A stretch of 33,004 bases of DNA. It comes from an uncultured Elusimicrobia bacterium (GTDB taxonomy: Bacteria > Elusimicrobiota > Elusimicrobia > UBA1565 > UBA9628). Shown here piece by piece: positions 14,223 through 22,372 of this stretch. Where the stretch lies: assembly GCA_903881545.1 (NCBI GenBank), contig CAIRTQ010000141.1, positions 1-33,004 on the forward strand, in the 5' to 3' direction. Within the stretch, counting starts at the first letter, position 1. Each line of letters opens with the position of its first letter. The notes beneath the pieces are model-generated. The model saw nothing but the letters and a program-made list of their open reading frames with translations. It ran no database searches and was not told where the DNA came from. The position numbers and the translations under genes are program-made.

Positions 14223-16271
14223 ATGAAAAGAATTCTGGCCGTCCTGCTGGTCTCACTCGTCCTTTCGGCGCATGCCATCGCCGCCAAGCCGAAGCTCCCG
14301 GCCGCAAGCGCCATCGCTAGAAGTCCCGAGGTGGACAACGCGGTCTCAGACCTCTACCAGGCCGCAGCCCAGGTCTACGAGGCGGCTGCGGCGCTCGACT
14401 TCGCCACGGCCACAGCCAAGACCGTGAACTTCCAAGGGCAGAGCGCGGAGGTCCAGGAGCTCTCGTTCTCCACCGCACCTAGCGGCGCCGTTGCGCTGAC
14501 CGGCGCGGCGGACGAGGCCGCCGCACTCCTCGATGTCATCCAGCCTCTGGGCGCAGATGGCGCGCAGGCCGCGCCCGGCAGAAGGCTGCAGGAATATTTC
14601 TCCGCGGCGCTGCGCTTGCGCGGCGCCTTCGTCGAGGCGGGCCTGCCCGCCAAAGCCGTGCCCGGCCTGGACGCAGGCCTGCGGACCTGCGCGTCCATGC
14701 GTGCGGTCATGGCGCAATTGGCCAAATGCCCGGCCAAGAAGGGCCGTGCCGGCTCGCTCTGCTGGGAGGACGCTCGCGGCGGGACCGGGCTCTTGGCCCG
14801 TTACGACCTGTTCGCACGCAACCGAGTGGCGAGCGATTTCGCGCAAGTCGAGCGGATCTACAAGATGGCCGCCGCGCTCGTCGCGGGTCCGGATAAACAG
14901 CATCCCAAGACCGTCAAGACCTTGCTGGAGGAGCTCTCCCGTCTGCGCGAGCAGGCTAGGCAAGCCCAGCAGCGGCAGGTCATGCAAGGCCTGGACGCCG
15001 GCGTGGATATGGTCTTGGGTCACGCGGGCCTCAACGACCTCCAGCGATTATGGAACGACAAGCAGGGCGACGCGGCCTGGCGGCAGGGTGACGCGGGCGT
15101 GAAGGTCCAGGCGGCTCTGGGCGCGGCCGCGGTGTACGCTGGCGGTGGGGCAGTAACGGTCGGCGACGGCGCCATCATCGCTTACAAGACGAAAGCGGGC
15201 CAGCCCATCTACGCATCTCCCCTGGCCGGGACGGCCGGACTCGATGACAGCCGGCGCGGTGAACTGATAGCGGGCATCACGGACAAGATATTGAAGGGCG
15301 ACGGCCTGGGCGCCAAGATCGACGCGGCCTTGGCTGCGGTGCGAGGGGCGACAGTCCCCGTGCTGGGTCCCGGCGCGGCGCGGGGCGGCCTGCCCGCAAC
15401 CGAGCAGGTGCGGGCGGGCGCGGAGCGCGGCTCCCTCCTGCCGCGGGGCTGCGCGGACCAGGACCGCTACCAAGGGTTCGCCGACGAGCAGTTGGGCGCG
15501 GTTCAGGAGCAGGCCGCCGGCTACGCGCGCAACGCCCTGGATAAGGAGAGATGGGCGCAAGAGCAATGCGCCCGGCTGGCGCGGCAGAAGGAACTGGCCC
15601 TCAAGTCGTTCGACGATAAGGAGGCCGACGCGATCTCGGACCTCGGCAGGCGGGATACGGCCCGGGCTGCGCGGGGGCAGGCTTACGACGACCGGTGTGA
15701 GGGCGTCCGCGATCAGGCCGCCATCGATTTGGCCAAGCTGGCCAAGGCGGGCCAAGGGCCCGGCGCCGAGGATCCCCGGATTTGGACCCAGGACCGCATG
15801 CGGACTTCGGTTGCGATACTCCAGCAGGCCTATGACCAGGATCTCAGGGGCCTCCTGCTCGTAGTGCGGAAAGCATACTGGCCCGGAGGCTCGCGCAACG
15901 CGCGGCTGGCCCAGGAGGCGGGAGTGCATGAGAGTTACATGGCCGGCCCGTCCGGGGCCGCCGTGGTCAAGGCCTTCTTCAGGAACTATGGCTCGGAGAA
16001 AGACCTCTCGGAATGCCGCGTGGCGCATAACTTCAGCGTGGACAATGTCATTCCTTCCGGCCGGCCGCCTTTGGCCCGGCTGATCACGCCGACCGTAGAT
16101 ACCGTGGCCGAGCGCTGTGTGCGCTGGAAGCTGACAGCTTATGTGGGTAGCCAGGACAACCGCGACCAAGCCTATGTGCCGGGCGATACTGGTTTGCCCA
16201 AGGCCCAGCCCGAGGCCATGGACGACGAGGCCAGGAAGATACGGGCGCAGATGGACCGACGGCGGATGTAG
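14223..16271 (+). CDS. Large secreted protein of unknown function
   Basis: The ATG at 14223 is preferred over the one at 14211, since GGAGG (14213-14217) precedes it by 5 nt and the protein then begins with a clean signal peptide, MKRILAVLLVSLVLSAHAIA, probably cut after HAIA. The mature part of about 660 residues is Ala-rich and mostly helical. Residues about 410-520 are a charged coiled-coil-like stretch (DEQLGAVQEQAAGYARNALD, then many Lys/Glu/Arg/Gln). The C-terminus has a more globular segment with SGAAVVKAFFRNYGSEKDLS and paired cysteines (LSECRVAHNF, AERCVRWKL). No family was recognised. A periplasmic or surface protein is likely. The RDD-family membrane protein gene follows after 18 bp and may be co-transcribed. 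Confidence 0.8.
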   Translation: MKRILAVLLVSLVLSAHAIAAKPKLPAASAIARSPEVDNAVSDLYQAAAQVYEAAAALDFATATAKTVNFQGQSAEVQELSFSTAPSGAVALTGAADEAAALLDVIQPLGADGAQAAPGRRLQEYFSAALRLRGAFVEAGLPAKAVPGLDAGLRTCASMRAVMAQLAKCPAKKGRAGSLCWEDARGGTGLLARYDLFARNRVASDFAQVERIYKMAAALVAGPDKQHPKTVKTLLEELSRLREQARQAQQRQVMQGLDAGVDMVLGHAGLNDLQRLWNDKQGDAAWRQGDAGVKVQAALGAAAVYAGGGAVTVGDGAIIAYKTKAGQPIYASPLAGTAGLDDSRRGELIAGITDKILKGDGLGAKIDAALAAVRGATVPVLGPGAARGGLPATEQVRAGAERGSLLPRGCADQDRYQGFADEQLGAVQEQAAGYARNALDKERWAQEQCARLARQKELALKSFDDKEADAISDLGRRDTARAARGQAYDDRCEGVRDQAAIDLAKLAKAGQGPGAEDPRIWTQDRMRTSVAILQQAYDQDLRGLLLVVRKAYWPGGSRNARLAQEAGVHESYMAGPSGAAVVKAFFRNYGSEKDLSECRVAHNFSVDNVIPSGRPPLARLITPTVDTVAERCVRWKLTAYVGSQDNRDQAYVPGDTGLPKAQPEAMDDEARKIRAQMDRRRM

Positions 16272-16289
16272 GGGCGGTAAGAGGGGCTT

Positions 16290-17075
16290 ATGAAAGTGGA
16301 GCAGATCGAGCTGGCGGGCGCCTCTGAGCGCGTCCTGGCTTTGAGCCTGGACGCGCTCCTCTTCATTGCCGGTTGCCAATTGAGCTTCCTTCTTGCCTTC
16401 CCCGGCTATCCGCTTGACATCCGGCCGGCCATGCTGAGCTGGCCCTACCTGTGGGCGGCGCTGTTCGTCCTCTACCAGGCATTCTTCTCCTGCGAGGGGC
16501 GCGTATCTCTGGGTAAGCGGCTCCTGGGCTTGCGGGTGCTTCGTGACGGCGAGCCGTTGAGCCTAAGTCAGGCGACGATCCGTTCGGCTCTCTATCCGGC
16601 GAGCTCGGTGCTCGGTCTGGGCTTCGCGTGGGCGCTGTTCAACAAGCCGCGGCAGTGCTGGCATGACCTGGCCGTCGGCAGCGTGGTGGTCCGGGAGTGC
16701 TCAATGTCCCGCGGCCGGCGATTTTTTGTCCGCGCCGTCGCGGCGCTCTGCCTGTCAGTCCTGGCAGGCTCCTGGGCCTGGGAGAATGTCTATGTGCCTC
16801 GTTATCGCAGCCTTATGGGCGTGGCTTATGCGCAGACGGGCCTGCGTGAGATGGCGCAGCTGCAGAAGAGCTACCGGCGCAAGAACGGCCGCTATGCCAC
16901 CAGCCTTTTCGCTCTGGCGGAAGTCTCGCTGGAGCCGCGGGGCTTCTTGACGAGCATGGCCCGATTGCTGGAGGTGGAGTCAGGCGTGAGGTTCGAGAAC
17001 ACGGCGGAGGGATTCGTCATCGCGGCGCGGACGCGCGACGGCCGCGGCACGGTCGTGCGCATCGCTGGCGACTGA
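16290..17075 (+). CDS. RDD-family membrane protein with pilin-like C-terminal domain
   Basis: The first 140 residues of this 261-residue protein are an RDD domain: ASERVLALSLDALLF gives the Arg..Asp pair in the first helix, SLGKRLLGLRVL is the conserved cytoplasmic loop, and RQCWHDLAVGSVVV is the closing motif. Further hydrophobic segments are near 55-70, 100-118 and 147-165. After the last helix, GLREMAQLQKSYRRKNGRYATSLFALAEVS resembles the globular part of type IV pilins and pseudopilins (residues about 185-215), and the remainder fits a small beta domain outside the membrane. RDD proteins are linked to ion or small-molecule transport, but the role here is unknown. A GAGGGG Shine-Dalgarno precedes the ATG. 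It converges on rfaE2, 6 bp away. Confidence 0.8.
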   Translation: MKVEQIELAGASERVLALSLDALLFIAGCQLSFLLAFPGYPLDIRPAMLSWPYLWAALFVLYQAFFSCEGRVSLGKRLLGLRVLRDGEPLSLSQATIRSALYPASSVLGLGFAWALFNKPRQCWHDLAVGSVVVRECSMSRGRRFFVRAVAALCLSVLAGSWAWENVYVPRYRSLMGVAYAQTGLREMAQLQKSYRRKNGRYATSLFALAEVSLEPRGFLTSMARLLEVESGVRFENTAEGFVIAARTRDGRGTVVRIAGD

Positions 17076-17081
17076 AGCGGC

Positions 17082-17558
17082 CTAGATCTTGCCCTGCAGT
17101 CGTCGGATGAGGCCCGTGGTGGAATAGCCGGCTTTGAGCCGCACGCGTACGACGCGTCCGGCGTGCTTGGCGCCGGCGATCTGGCCCTTCTTGTAATCCG
17201 CGCCCTTCACCAGGACGTCCGGCTTCAGCCGGCTGAGGAGGCGCTCGGGCGTGTCCTCGCCGAAAGGCACCACCGCGTCCACGCACCAAAGCGCCGCGAG
17301 AATCGCGGCGCGGTCACGCAGGCGGTTGACGGGACGGCCCACGCCTTTCTCCAGCCGGCGGGCCGAGGCATCGGTGTTGACGCCCACGATGAGCACGTCG
17401 CCCAACGCCTTGCAGCGCTCCAGGAGCAGGACATGCCCGGCGTGCAGGATGTCGAAGACGCCGTTGGTGAAGACCACTTTCTTGCCTTCCCAGCCCCAAA
17501 GCTGGCGCCGCGTCATGAGCCGGCCTGGACTACAGACCCTGGCCCGGGAGGTGGTCAT
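17082..17558 (-). CDS. rfaE2: D-glycero-beta-D-manno-heptose 1-phosphate adenylyltransferase
   Basis: This enzyme makes ADP-heptose for the LPS inner core from heptose 1-phosphate and ATP. The 158-residue protein is the stand-alone nucleotidyltransferase half of HldE: GKKVVFTNGVFDILHAGHV contains the HxGH motif (LHAGH), and LKPDVLVKGADYKKGQIAGA and the C-terminal GYSTTGLIRRLQ are family blocks. The ATG at 17558 is preferred because the following residues (RVCSPGRLMTRRQLWGWEGKK) align with the usual start helix; it lies 1 nt after the gmhA stop. The kinase half and gmhB are not in the window. It is the last gene of the long minus-strand array. Confidence 0.92.
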   Translation of the reverse strand: MTTSRARVCSPGRLMTRRQLWGWEGKKVVFTNGVFDILHAGHVLLLERCKALGDVLIVGVNTDASARRLEKGVGRPVNRLRDRAAILAALWCVDAVVPFGEDTPERLLSRLKPDVLVKGADYKKGQIAGAKHAGRVVRVRLKAGYSTTGLIRRLQGKI

Positions 17559-17559
17559 G

Positions 17560-18156
17560 TCAGTGCGCCCGGGGACTGTCGGGAAAGAGCCTGTCCTCGA
17601 TAAGGCCGCACCAGATGTGGATGATGGCGCCGTGGGCCTCCTGGATGCGGGCCACGTCCGAGGACGGCACGCGGATGCAGACATCGGCGGCTTTCTGGAG
17701 CCGGCCGCCGCCCGCGCCGGTCATGCCGATCACGGCGACGCCCAGCCGCCGCGCCGCGGCCGCGGCTTTGAGCACGTTGGCGGAATTCCCCGAGGTGGTG
17801 ATGGCAACGGCCACGTCGCCGGGCCGGGCGTGGGCTTGCAGCTGGCGAGCAAAGACCTCCGTGAATCCGAGGTCGTTGCCGATGGCGGTCAGGTCCGAGG
17901 TGTTGGCCGTGAGCGCCAGGGCGGGCAGGGCCGGCCGGTCGCGGTTGAAGCGTCCGACCAGTTCGGCGGCGAAGTGTTGGGCGTCGGCGGCGGAGCCGCC
18001 GTTTCCGAACACCAGCACCCGGTGGCCGCTGCGGCAGGCCTCCAGCAAGAGCCGGGCGGCCGCGGCGATCGGTCCGGCGCAGCGCGCCGTGGCGGACAGG
18101 ACGCGGCTGGACTGTCGCAACTGCGCGGCGACGACGGGTTCAATGCCCTTCGGCAT
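17560..18156 (-). CDS. gmhA: Sedoheptulose-7-phosphate isomerase
   Basis: GmhA converts sedoheptulose 7-phosphate to D-glycero-D-manno-heptose 7-phosphate, the first step of ADP-heptose synthesis. The 198-residue length is normal. SIS-domain motifs are present: VLVFGNGGSAADAQHFAAEL, the Arg-rich RFNRDRPALPALAL, ITTSGNSANVLKA and IIHIWCGLIEDRLF, with the catalytic Glu and His in these blocks. A strong AGGAGGAGA Shine-Dalgarno lies within the 3' end of accC, and the first 17 bases overlap that gene. Directly downstream is rfaE2, so two steps of the same pathway are adjacent. Confidence 0.95.
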   Translation of the reverse strand: MPKGIEPVVAAQLRQSSRVLSATARCAGPIAAAARLLLEACRSGHRVLVFGNGGSAADAQHFAAELVGRFNRDRPALPALALTANTSDLTAIGNDLGFTEVFARQLQAHARPGDVAVAITTSGNSANVLKAAAAARRLGVAVIGMTGAGGGRLQKAADVCIRVPSSDVARIQEAHGAIIHIWCGLIEDRLFPDSPRAH

Positions 18157-19498
18157 GGATCTCCTCCTGTAGGGAATCGACGAAACTCGTATCGAAATCG
18201 CCCTTTTGAAAGCGCGGGTGCGCCAGCACGCGGCGATGGAAGCCCGCAGTGGTGGGGATGCCCTCCACCTGCAGTTCGCCCAGGGCCCGCAGGGCGCGGG
18301 CGATGGCCGCAGGACGGTCCGCGGCGTGGATGATGAGCTTGCCCAGCAGGCTGTCGTAGAACATGGGGACCGTGTAGCCGGCGTAGATATGGGTGTCGAT
18401 GCGCACGCCGGGCCCGCCGGGCAGGCGCAGTCCGCTGATGCGGCCCGGCCGCGGGGCGAAGCCGTGCGCCGGGTCCTCGGCGTTGATGCGGTGTTCGATG
18501 GCGTGGCCGCGGATCTCGGCGGCCCGGTCTTGGCCGAAGGGCAGGCGTTCCCCGGCGGCCAAGCGGATCTGGAGCGCCACGAGGTCGAATCCGGTCACGC
18601 ACTCGGTCACCGGGTGCTCGACCTGTAGGCGGGTGTTGACCTCGATGAAATAGAAGCGGCCGTCCGGGGCGAGCAGGAACTCCACGGTCCCCACATTGCT
18701 GTAGCCGGCGGCCCGCGCCAGCCGGATCGTCGCGGCCTGCATGGCCGCGCGCGTGGCGGGCGGCACGGCCGAGGAGGGGGACTCTTCGATGAGCTTCTGA
18801 TGCCGCCGTTGCACGCTGCAGTCGCGCTCCGGGAAGGCGACAACGCCGCCGGCCGAATCCGCGGCGATCTGGATCTCGACATGGCGTGGTCGCTCGATGA
18901 ACTTCTCGATGTAGACCGAGCCGTCCTTGAAGGCCGTGGCCGCCTCGGTCTGCGCGAGCTTGACCTGGGTCTCGAGCTGGGCGGGGTCGCGCACCAGGCG
19001 CAGTCCCTTGCCGCCCCCGCCGGCCGCGGCCTTGACCATGACCGGGAAGCCCACGGCTTCGGCCGCCTGGGCGAAACCCTGGGTGATGGTCCCGTCCGTG
19101 CCCGGCACGACCGGGACCTGGGCCGCGCGTGCCAGCGCCTTGGCCGCGGTCTTATGCCCCAGCTTGCGGATGGCTTCGGCTGGCGGGCCGATGAAGACGA
19201 GCCCATGGTCGGCGCAGGCCTGCGCGAAATCGGCGTTCTCGGCCAGGAATCCGTAGCCGGGGTGGACGGCGTCGGCCCCGGTGCGCTTGGCCGCGGCCAG
19301 CAGCGCCTCGATATTGAGGTAGCTGGCCGACGCCGGAGCGGGACCGATGCAGATGGACTCGTCGGCCAGGCCCGCGTGTAGGGACTCGCGGTCGGCTTCG
19401 GAGTAGACCGCTACGCTGGCCAGCCCTAGTTCGCGCGTGGCGCGGATCACGCGCACGGCAATCTCGCTGCGGTTGGCGATGAGTATCTTCTTGAACAT
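18140..19498 (-). CDS. accC: Biotin carboxylase subunit of acetyl-CoA carboxylase
   Basis: AccC carboxylates biotin on the carrier protein using ATP and bicarbonate, the first half-reaction of malonyl-CoA synthesis. The 452-residue protein starts MFKKILIANRSEIAVRVIRA after a GGGGAGG Shine-Dalgarno; the longer frame to 19834 runs into the neighbour gene. Visible are the N-terminal GYGFLAENADFA, the glycine-rich ATP loop AAAGGGGKGLRLV, FPERDCSVQRRHQKLIEESPS, FIEVNTRLQVEHPVTE with the catalytic Glu-Asn-Arg set, and YDSLLGKLIIHA. All key residues seem intact. Unusually, the accB homologue two genes upstream lacks the biotinylated lysine. Related pyruvate or propionyl-CoA biotin carboxylases cannot be fully excluded. 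Confidence 0.93.
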   Translation of the reverse strand: MFKKILIANRSEIAVRVIRATRELGLASVAVYSEADRESLHAGLADESICIGPAPASASYLNIEALLAAAKRTGADAVHPGYGFLAENADFAQACADHGLVFIGPPAEAIRKLGHKTAAKALARAAQVPVVPGTDGTITQGFAQAAEAVGFPVMVKAAAGGGGKGLRLVRDPAQLETQVKLAQTEAATAFKDGSVYIEKFIERPRHVEIQIAADSAGGVVAFPERDCSVQRRHQKLIEESPSSAVPPATRAAMQAATIRLARAAGYSNVGTVEFLLAPDGRFYFIEVNTRLQVEHPVTECVTGFDLVALQIRLAAGERLPFGQDRAAEIRGHAIEHRINAEDPAHGFAPRPGRISGLRLPGGPGVRIDTHIYAGYTVPMFYDSLLGKLIIHAADRPAAIARALRALGELQVEGIPTTAGFHRRVLAHPRFQKGDFDTSFVDSLQEEIHAEGH

Positions 19499-19500
19499 GC

Positions 19501-20589
19501 CTACCTCCCCGAGGGCAGACGGGCCTGCCGCTGGCGGATGAAATCGAGGTCCGCGGGCTTGGCGCAGCAACCGGCGGCGGCCCGCAGGTCCTGGCCCGCT
19601 TCGGAGTCGCGGCCCAGCGCGAGGCGGGTATCGGCGCTCGCCAGCAGCGCCTCGCACCGGCCGGCCGCGGCGCCCTCCGGACTGGCGAGCATGGCGTCGT
19701 ACTGCGCGAGGGCTTCCGGATACTTGTGCAGGGAATTCTTGTAGGTGTCTCCCAGGATGGCGCGGATGTTGCGCAGGCTCTTGGCGGAGAGCTGGGAGGG
19801 CTGGCGGGCGCTCAGATCCAGGGCCTGGAGGCATTGCCGCTCGGTCTCGGCGGCGATGCCGCGGCTGTAGACCGCCTCGCAGAGAAAAGCCCGGGCCGCG
19901 GGGTCGCGCGGGTCGATGCGCACCGCTTCCTGCGCCAGGATCAAAGCCAGGTCGGGATTGCTGCGGTCGAGCGCATCCTGGGCTTTTTGCAGCATCTGCC
20001 CGTTATGCGGGCGCCGCCAGCGGCCGCCCTCGCGCTGGAAGGCCAGGAAATCTTCGCGCGGCGGCTGGCCCGGGACGCGCAGGAGGTATTTGACTGTGGC
20101 GGCATCGGACTCCAGACGGACGATCCGCGCGTCGGACCAGGTCCAGGCCGCGCCCTCGCGGCCGGTGCGGAAGTCGGCCTCCGGGCAATGCGCCTGGGCC
20201 GCGGTGGTCAATAGGCCGTAGGCGGCGGGCAGGTCTTGCCGGCTCAAGGCGTCCAGGTATTGGCCGGCAACGGCCAGCACTTCGCGGGCGGGATCGTGGC
20301 GGTCGAGATAGACGGCGCCGCCCCCCGCGGCCAGGGCCAGCAGGGCCAGCAGGAAATAGAGGTTCTGGCGCCGGTCCCGGCGGCGCAGGTCCGCGGCTGA
20401 GCTCTCCGCCCGTGCGGAGAGCGCGGAGTGCGCGCTTTCGGTCCTGGGGAGGACCAAGTCGCTGGCGGGCGATGCCGCGGAATGGGGCCGCGCCGTTGGG
20501 GCGGAGCCCGGCGCCAGGGGCGCCCCGCAACGGTCGCAGTAGTTCTTCGCTGCGGAATTATGCAGGCTGCAGTGGCCGCAGACCTTCAC
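19501..20589 (-). CDS. Zinc-ribbon membrane protein with TPR-like C-terminus
   Basis: This 362-residue protein starts with GTG, 1 nt after the accB stop. Its N-terminus, MKVCGHCSLHNSAAKNYCDRCG, is a CxxC-x10-CxxC zinc ribbon (C4, C7, C18, C21). A Ser/Ala-rich linker follows, then one transmembrane helix near residues 76-96 (LYFLLALLALAAGGGAVYL). The outer part has an NTF2-like segment (QYLDALSRQDLPAAYGLLTT) and then TPR-like helices from about residue 200 (AQDALDRSNPDLALILAQEAVRIDP and similar). This is a zinc-ribbon/TM/TPR architecture of unknown function. Its position between accB and accC is odd, and it may be co-translated with both. No family with a defined role was recognised. Confidence 0.75.
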   Translation of the reverse strand: MKVCGHCSLHNSAAKNYCDRCGAPLAPGSAPTARPHSAASPASDLVLPRTESAHSALSARAESSAADLRRRDRRQNLYFLLALLALAAGGGAVYLDRHDPAREVLAVAGQYLDALSRQDLPAAYGLLTTAAQAHCPEADFRTGREGAAWTWSDARIVRLESDAATVKYLLRVPGQPPREDFLAFQREGGRWRRPHNGQMLQKAQDALDRSNPDLALILAQEAVRIDPRDPAARAFLCEAVYSRGIAAETERQCLQALDLSARQPSQLSAKSLRNIRAILGDTYKNSLHKYPEALAQYDAMLASPEGAAAGRCEALLASADTRLALGRDSEAGQDLRAAAGCCAKPADLDFIRQRQARLPSGR

Positions 20590-20590
20590 T

Positions 20591-20974
20591 CTAGCCGCGC
20601 TCCAGGAAGAAGAGGGGCTGCCCGTACTCCGCGGCCTGGCCGGCCGAGCAGAAGACGCGGGCCACGCGTCCCGAGCAGGGCGCCAGCACCTCGTGGGGGC
20701 GTCCCGCGCCGGTCTCGATCTGGCCCAGGACGTCGCCTTCCTTCACGGCCAGGCCTTCCTCGCCGAGTCGGGGCCGGCCGGGAGCGCCGGGCTGGAACAC
20801 GCCTACGGCCTGGGCGCAGACCGGGACGTAGCGGCTGGCCGGCGCCGCCGGTAAAGTCGCGGCGCCCGAGGCCAGCGTCAGCTCGAAGCCGGCGCTGCCG
20901 TCGTGATAGCGCACCGAGACCAAGTCGGTGGCCTTGAGCCAGTCCAGCACGTCTTTGAGTCGTCGGGAGTTCAT
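20591..20974 (-). CDS. accB: AccB-like protein lacking the biotin-acceptor lysine
   Basis: The 127-residue protein has the layout of biotin carboxyl carrier protein: N-terminal MNSRRLKDVLDWLKATDLVSVRY, a linker, and a C-terminal biotinyl-like domain from about residue 49, with VKEGDVLGQIE, PCSGRVARVF and EYGQPLFFLE matching the flanking strands. The central loop, normally EAMKM with the biotinylated Lys, reads ETGAGRPHEV (residues 87-96): no Lys and no Met-Lys-Met. The bases read cleanly in frame here, so this is not a simple frameshift. It overlaps cdd by an ATGA junction and sits upstream of accC, supporting its AccB origin. Such a protein could not carry biotin by the known route; it may be degenerate, regulatory, or complemented by another AccB elsewhere. 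Confidence 0.75.
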   Translation of the reverse strand: MNSRRLKDVLDWLKATDLVSVRYHDGSAGFELTLASGAATLPAAPASRYVPVCAQAVGVFQPGAPGRPRLGEEGLAVKEGDVLGQIETGAGRPHEVLAPCSGRVARVFCSAGQAAEYGQPLFFLERG

Positions 20975-21465
20975 CGGGCCCTCTTGGGCTTGCGGGCGGT
21001 CCGGCGGCGCGCCGGTCCGGCCCGCAGCAGATTCTTTGGATTGGGCGGCAGCAGGCCCGAGGCGATGGGGTCGAAGGCCGATGGCAGCATGCGGAAGACG
21101 GTGGTCTTGGTGACGCTCTGGCGTCCCGTGGAGGGATCGAGGTCCACGAGGTAGAGTTCCGTGTCCTTGGCGCTGAACTCGATCATGACCTGGCGGCAGG
21201 CCCCGCAGGGCTTGGCCGCGCTGGCCGCGACGCAGATGGCCTTGAGCGCGCGGTGCCCGCGCGCCACCGCGTTGAAGATGGCGACGCGCTCCGCGCAGAT
21301 GCTCAGGCCGTAGGAGGCGTTCTCGACGTTTCCGCCCGAGAAGATGCGGCCCGATTCGGTCAGGACGGCGGCTCCCACCCGATACCGGGAATAAGGGCAG
21401 TAGGAGCCCTTCTGGGCGGTGACGGCCGTTTCAATGAGGCGGATGATGGCTTTGCTTAATTTCAT
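20971..21465 (-). CDS. cdd: Cytidine deaminase
   Basis: Cytidine deaminase hydrolyses cytidine and deoxycytidine to uridine forms for pyrimidine salvage, using one zinc. The 164-residue protein has the N-terminal SYCPYSRYRVGAAVL, GGNVENASYGLSICAERVAIF with catalytic Cys-Ala-Glu, and PCGACRQVMIEF with the remaining zinc cysteines. These are all intact. About 25 extra residues at the C-terminus form a Pro/Arg/Lys-rich tail not seen in the usual form. An AAGGAAG Shine-Dalgarno precedes the ATG. Its stop overlaps accB as ATGA, and mtnP ends 16 bp upstream. Confidence 0.94.
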   Translation of the reverse strand: MKLSKAIIRLIETAVTAQKGSYCPYSRYRVGAAVLTESGRIFSGGNVENASYGLSICAERVAIFNAVARGHRALKAICVAASAAKPCGACRQVMIEFSAKDTELYLVDLDPSTGRQSVTKTTVFRMLPSAFDPIASGLLPPNPKNLLRAGPARRRTARKPKRAR

Positions 21466-21481
21466 GCCGGCTTCCTTTTCG

Positions 21482-22372
21482 TCATTTTTTCAGGTATCTG
21501 CCCACGAGCAGGCCGAGCCGGCGGGCCGCGGCGGCCGGAATCCGGCTCGGGTCGGTGAAGAGGGCGCCCGCCAAAGCGCTGGCGCAGCGGCAGCGCCGGT
21601 TGCGGGCCGCGAGCTCGGGCACCGCCGCGGCGACGAGGCGCTGGGCGTTGGCCACGTTGGCGGCCAGGTGCTCCGCGACCTTGCCGCTGGAGACCTCCTC
21701 GCCCTCCTTCCAGCAGTCGTAGTCGGTGACCAGCGCCGCCTGGGCGTAGCAGAGCTCCGCCTCGCGTGCGAGCTTGGCCTCGGGGCAGGCGGTCATGCCC
21801 ACTAGGTCGTAGCCCTGGCGGCGGTGATACTCGGATTCGGCCTTGGTGGAGAACGCCGGGCCTTCGATGCAGACCAAAGTCGCGCCCAGGTGGGCGCGCA
21901 GGCCGAGGCTGCGGGCCTGCGCCTGCAGCAGCCCCGCGGCCTCGGCGCAGAAGGGGCGGTCGAAGGCGACATGGGCCACCAGGCCTCCGCCGAAGAAGGT
22001 CGCGGCCCGGCCCTTGGTCTCGTCCACGAGCTGGTCCGGGAACACGAAGTCGCGGGGGGCGAGGCTTTCCTTGAGCGAACCCACCGCCGACAGCGAGAGC
22101 ACCTGCTCGGCGCCCAGGGACTTGAGCGCCCAGATGTTGGCCCGGTTGTTGATCTCCCCGGGCAGGAGCGCGTGGCCGCGGCCGTGGCGGGCGAGGAAGG
22201 CGCAGGGCACGCCGGAGAGCTCTCCCAGCACCACCGGGCCGGAGGGCGCGCCGAAGGGAGTGCGCAGGCGCAGCTCCCGGCGCCGGGCCAGGCCCGGCAT
22301 GTCGTAGAGCCCGCTGCCGCCGATGACGGCGACCTTGCAGGCGCGCGGCGCGGCCGCAGACCGGGCGCTCAT
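21482..22372 (-). CDS. mtnP: S-methyl-5'-thioadenosine phosphorylase
   Basis: MTA phosphorylase splits 5'-methylthioadenosine into adenine and methylthioribose 1-phosphate, in methionine salvage. The 296-residue protein has [15 protein letters not shown], the phosphate-binding [70 protein letters not shown] and VTDYDCW. The Asp in the last block favours nucleosides with an adenine base over guanosine or inosine. It starts in an ATGA overlap with glyA and is followed by cdd, so nucleoside salvage genes are adjacent. A general purine-nucleoside phosphorylase is the main alternative but is less likely. Confidence 0.93.
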   Translation of the reverse strand: MSARSAAAPRACKVAVIGGSGLYDMPGLARRRELRLRTPFGAPSGPVVLGELSGVPCAFLARHGRGHALLPGEINNRANIWALKSLGAEQVLSLSAVGSLKESLAPRDFVFPDQLVDETKGRAATFFGGGLVAHVAFDRPFCAEAAGLLQAQARSLGLRAHLGATLVCIEGPAFSTKAESEYHRRQGYDLVGMTACPEAKLAREAELCYAQAALVTDYDCWKEGEEVSSGKVAEHLAANVANAQRLVAAAVPELAARNRRCRCASALAGALFTDPSRIPAAAARRLGLLVGRYLKK

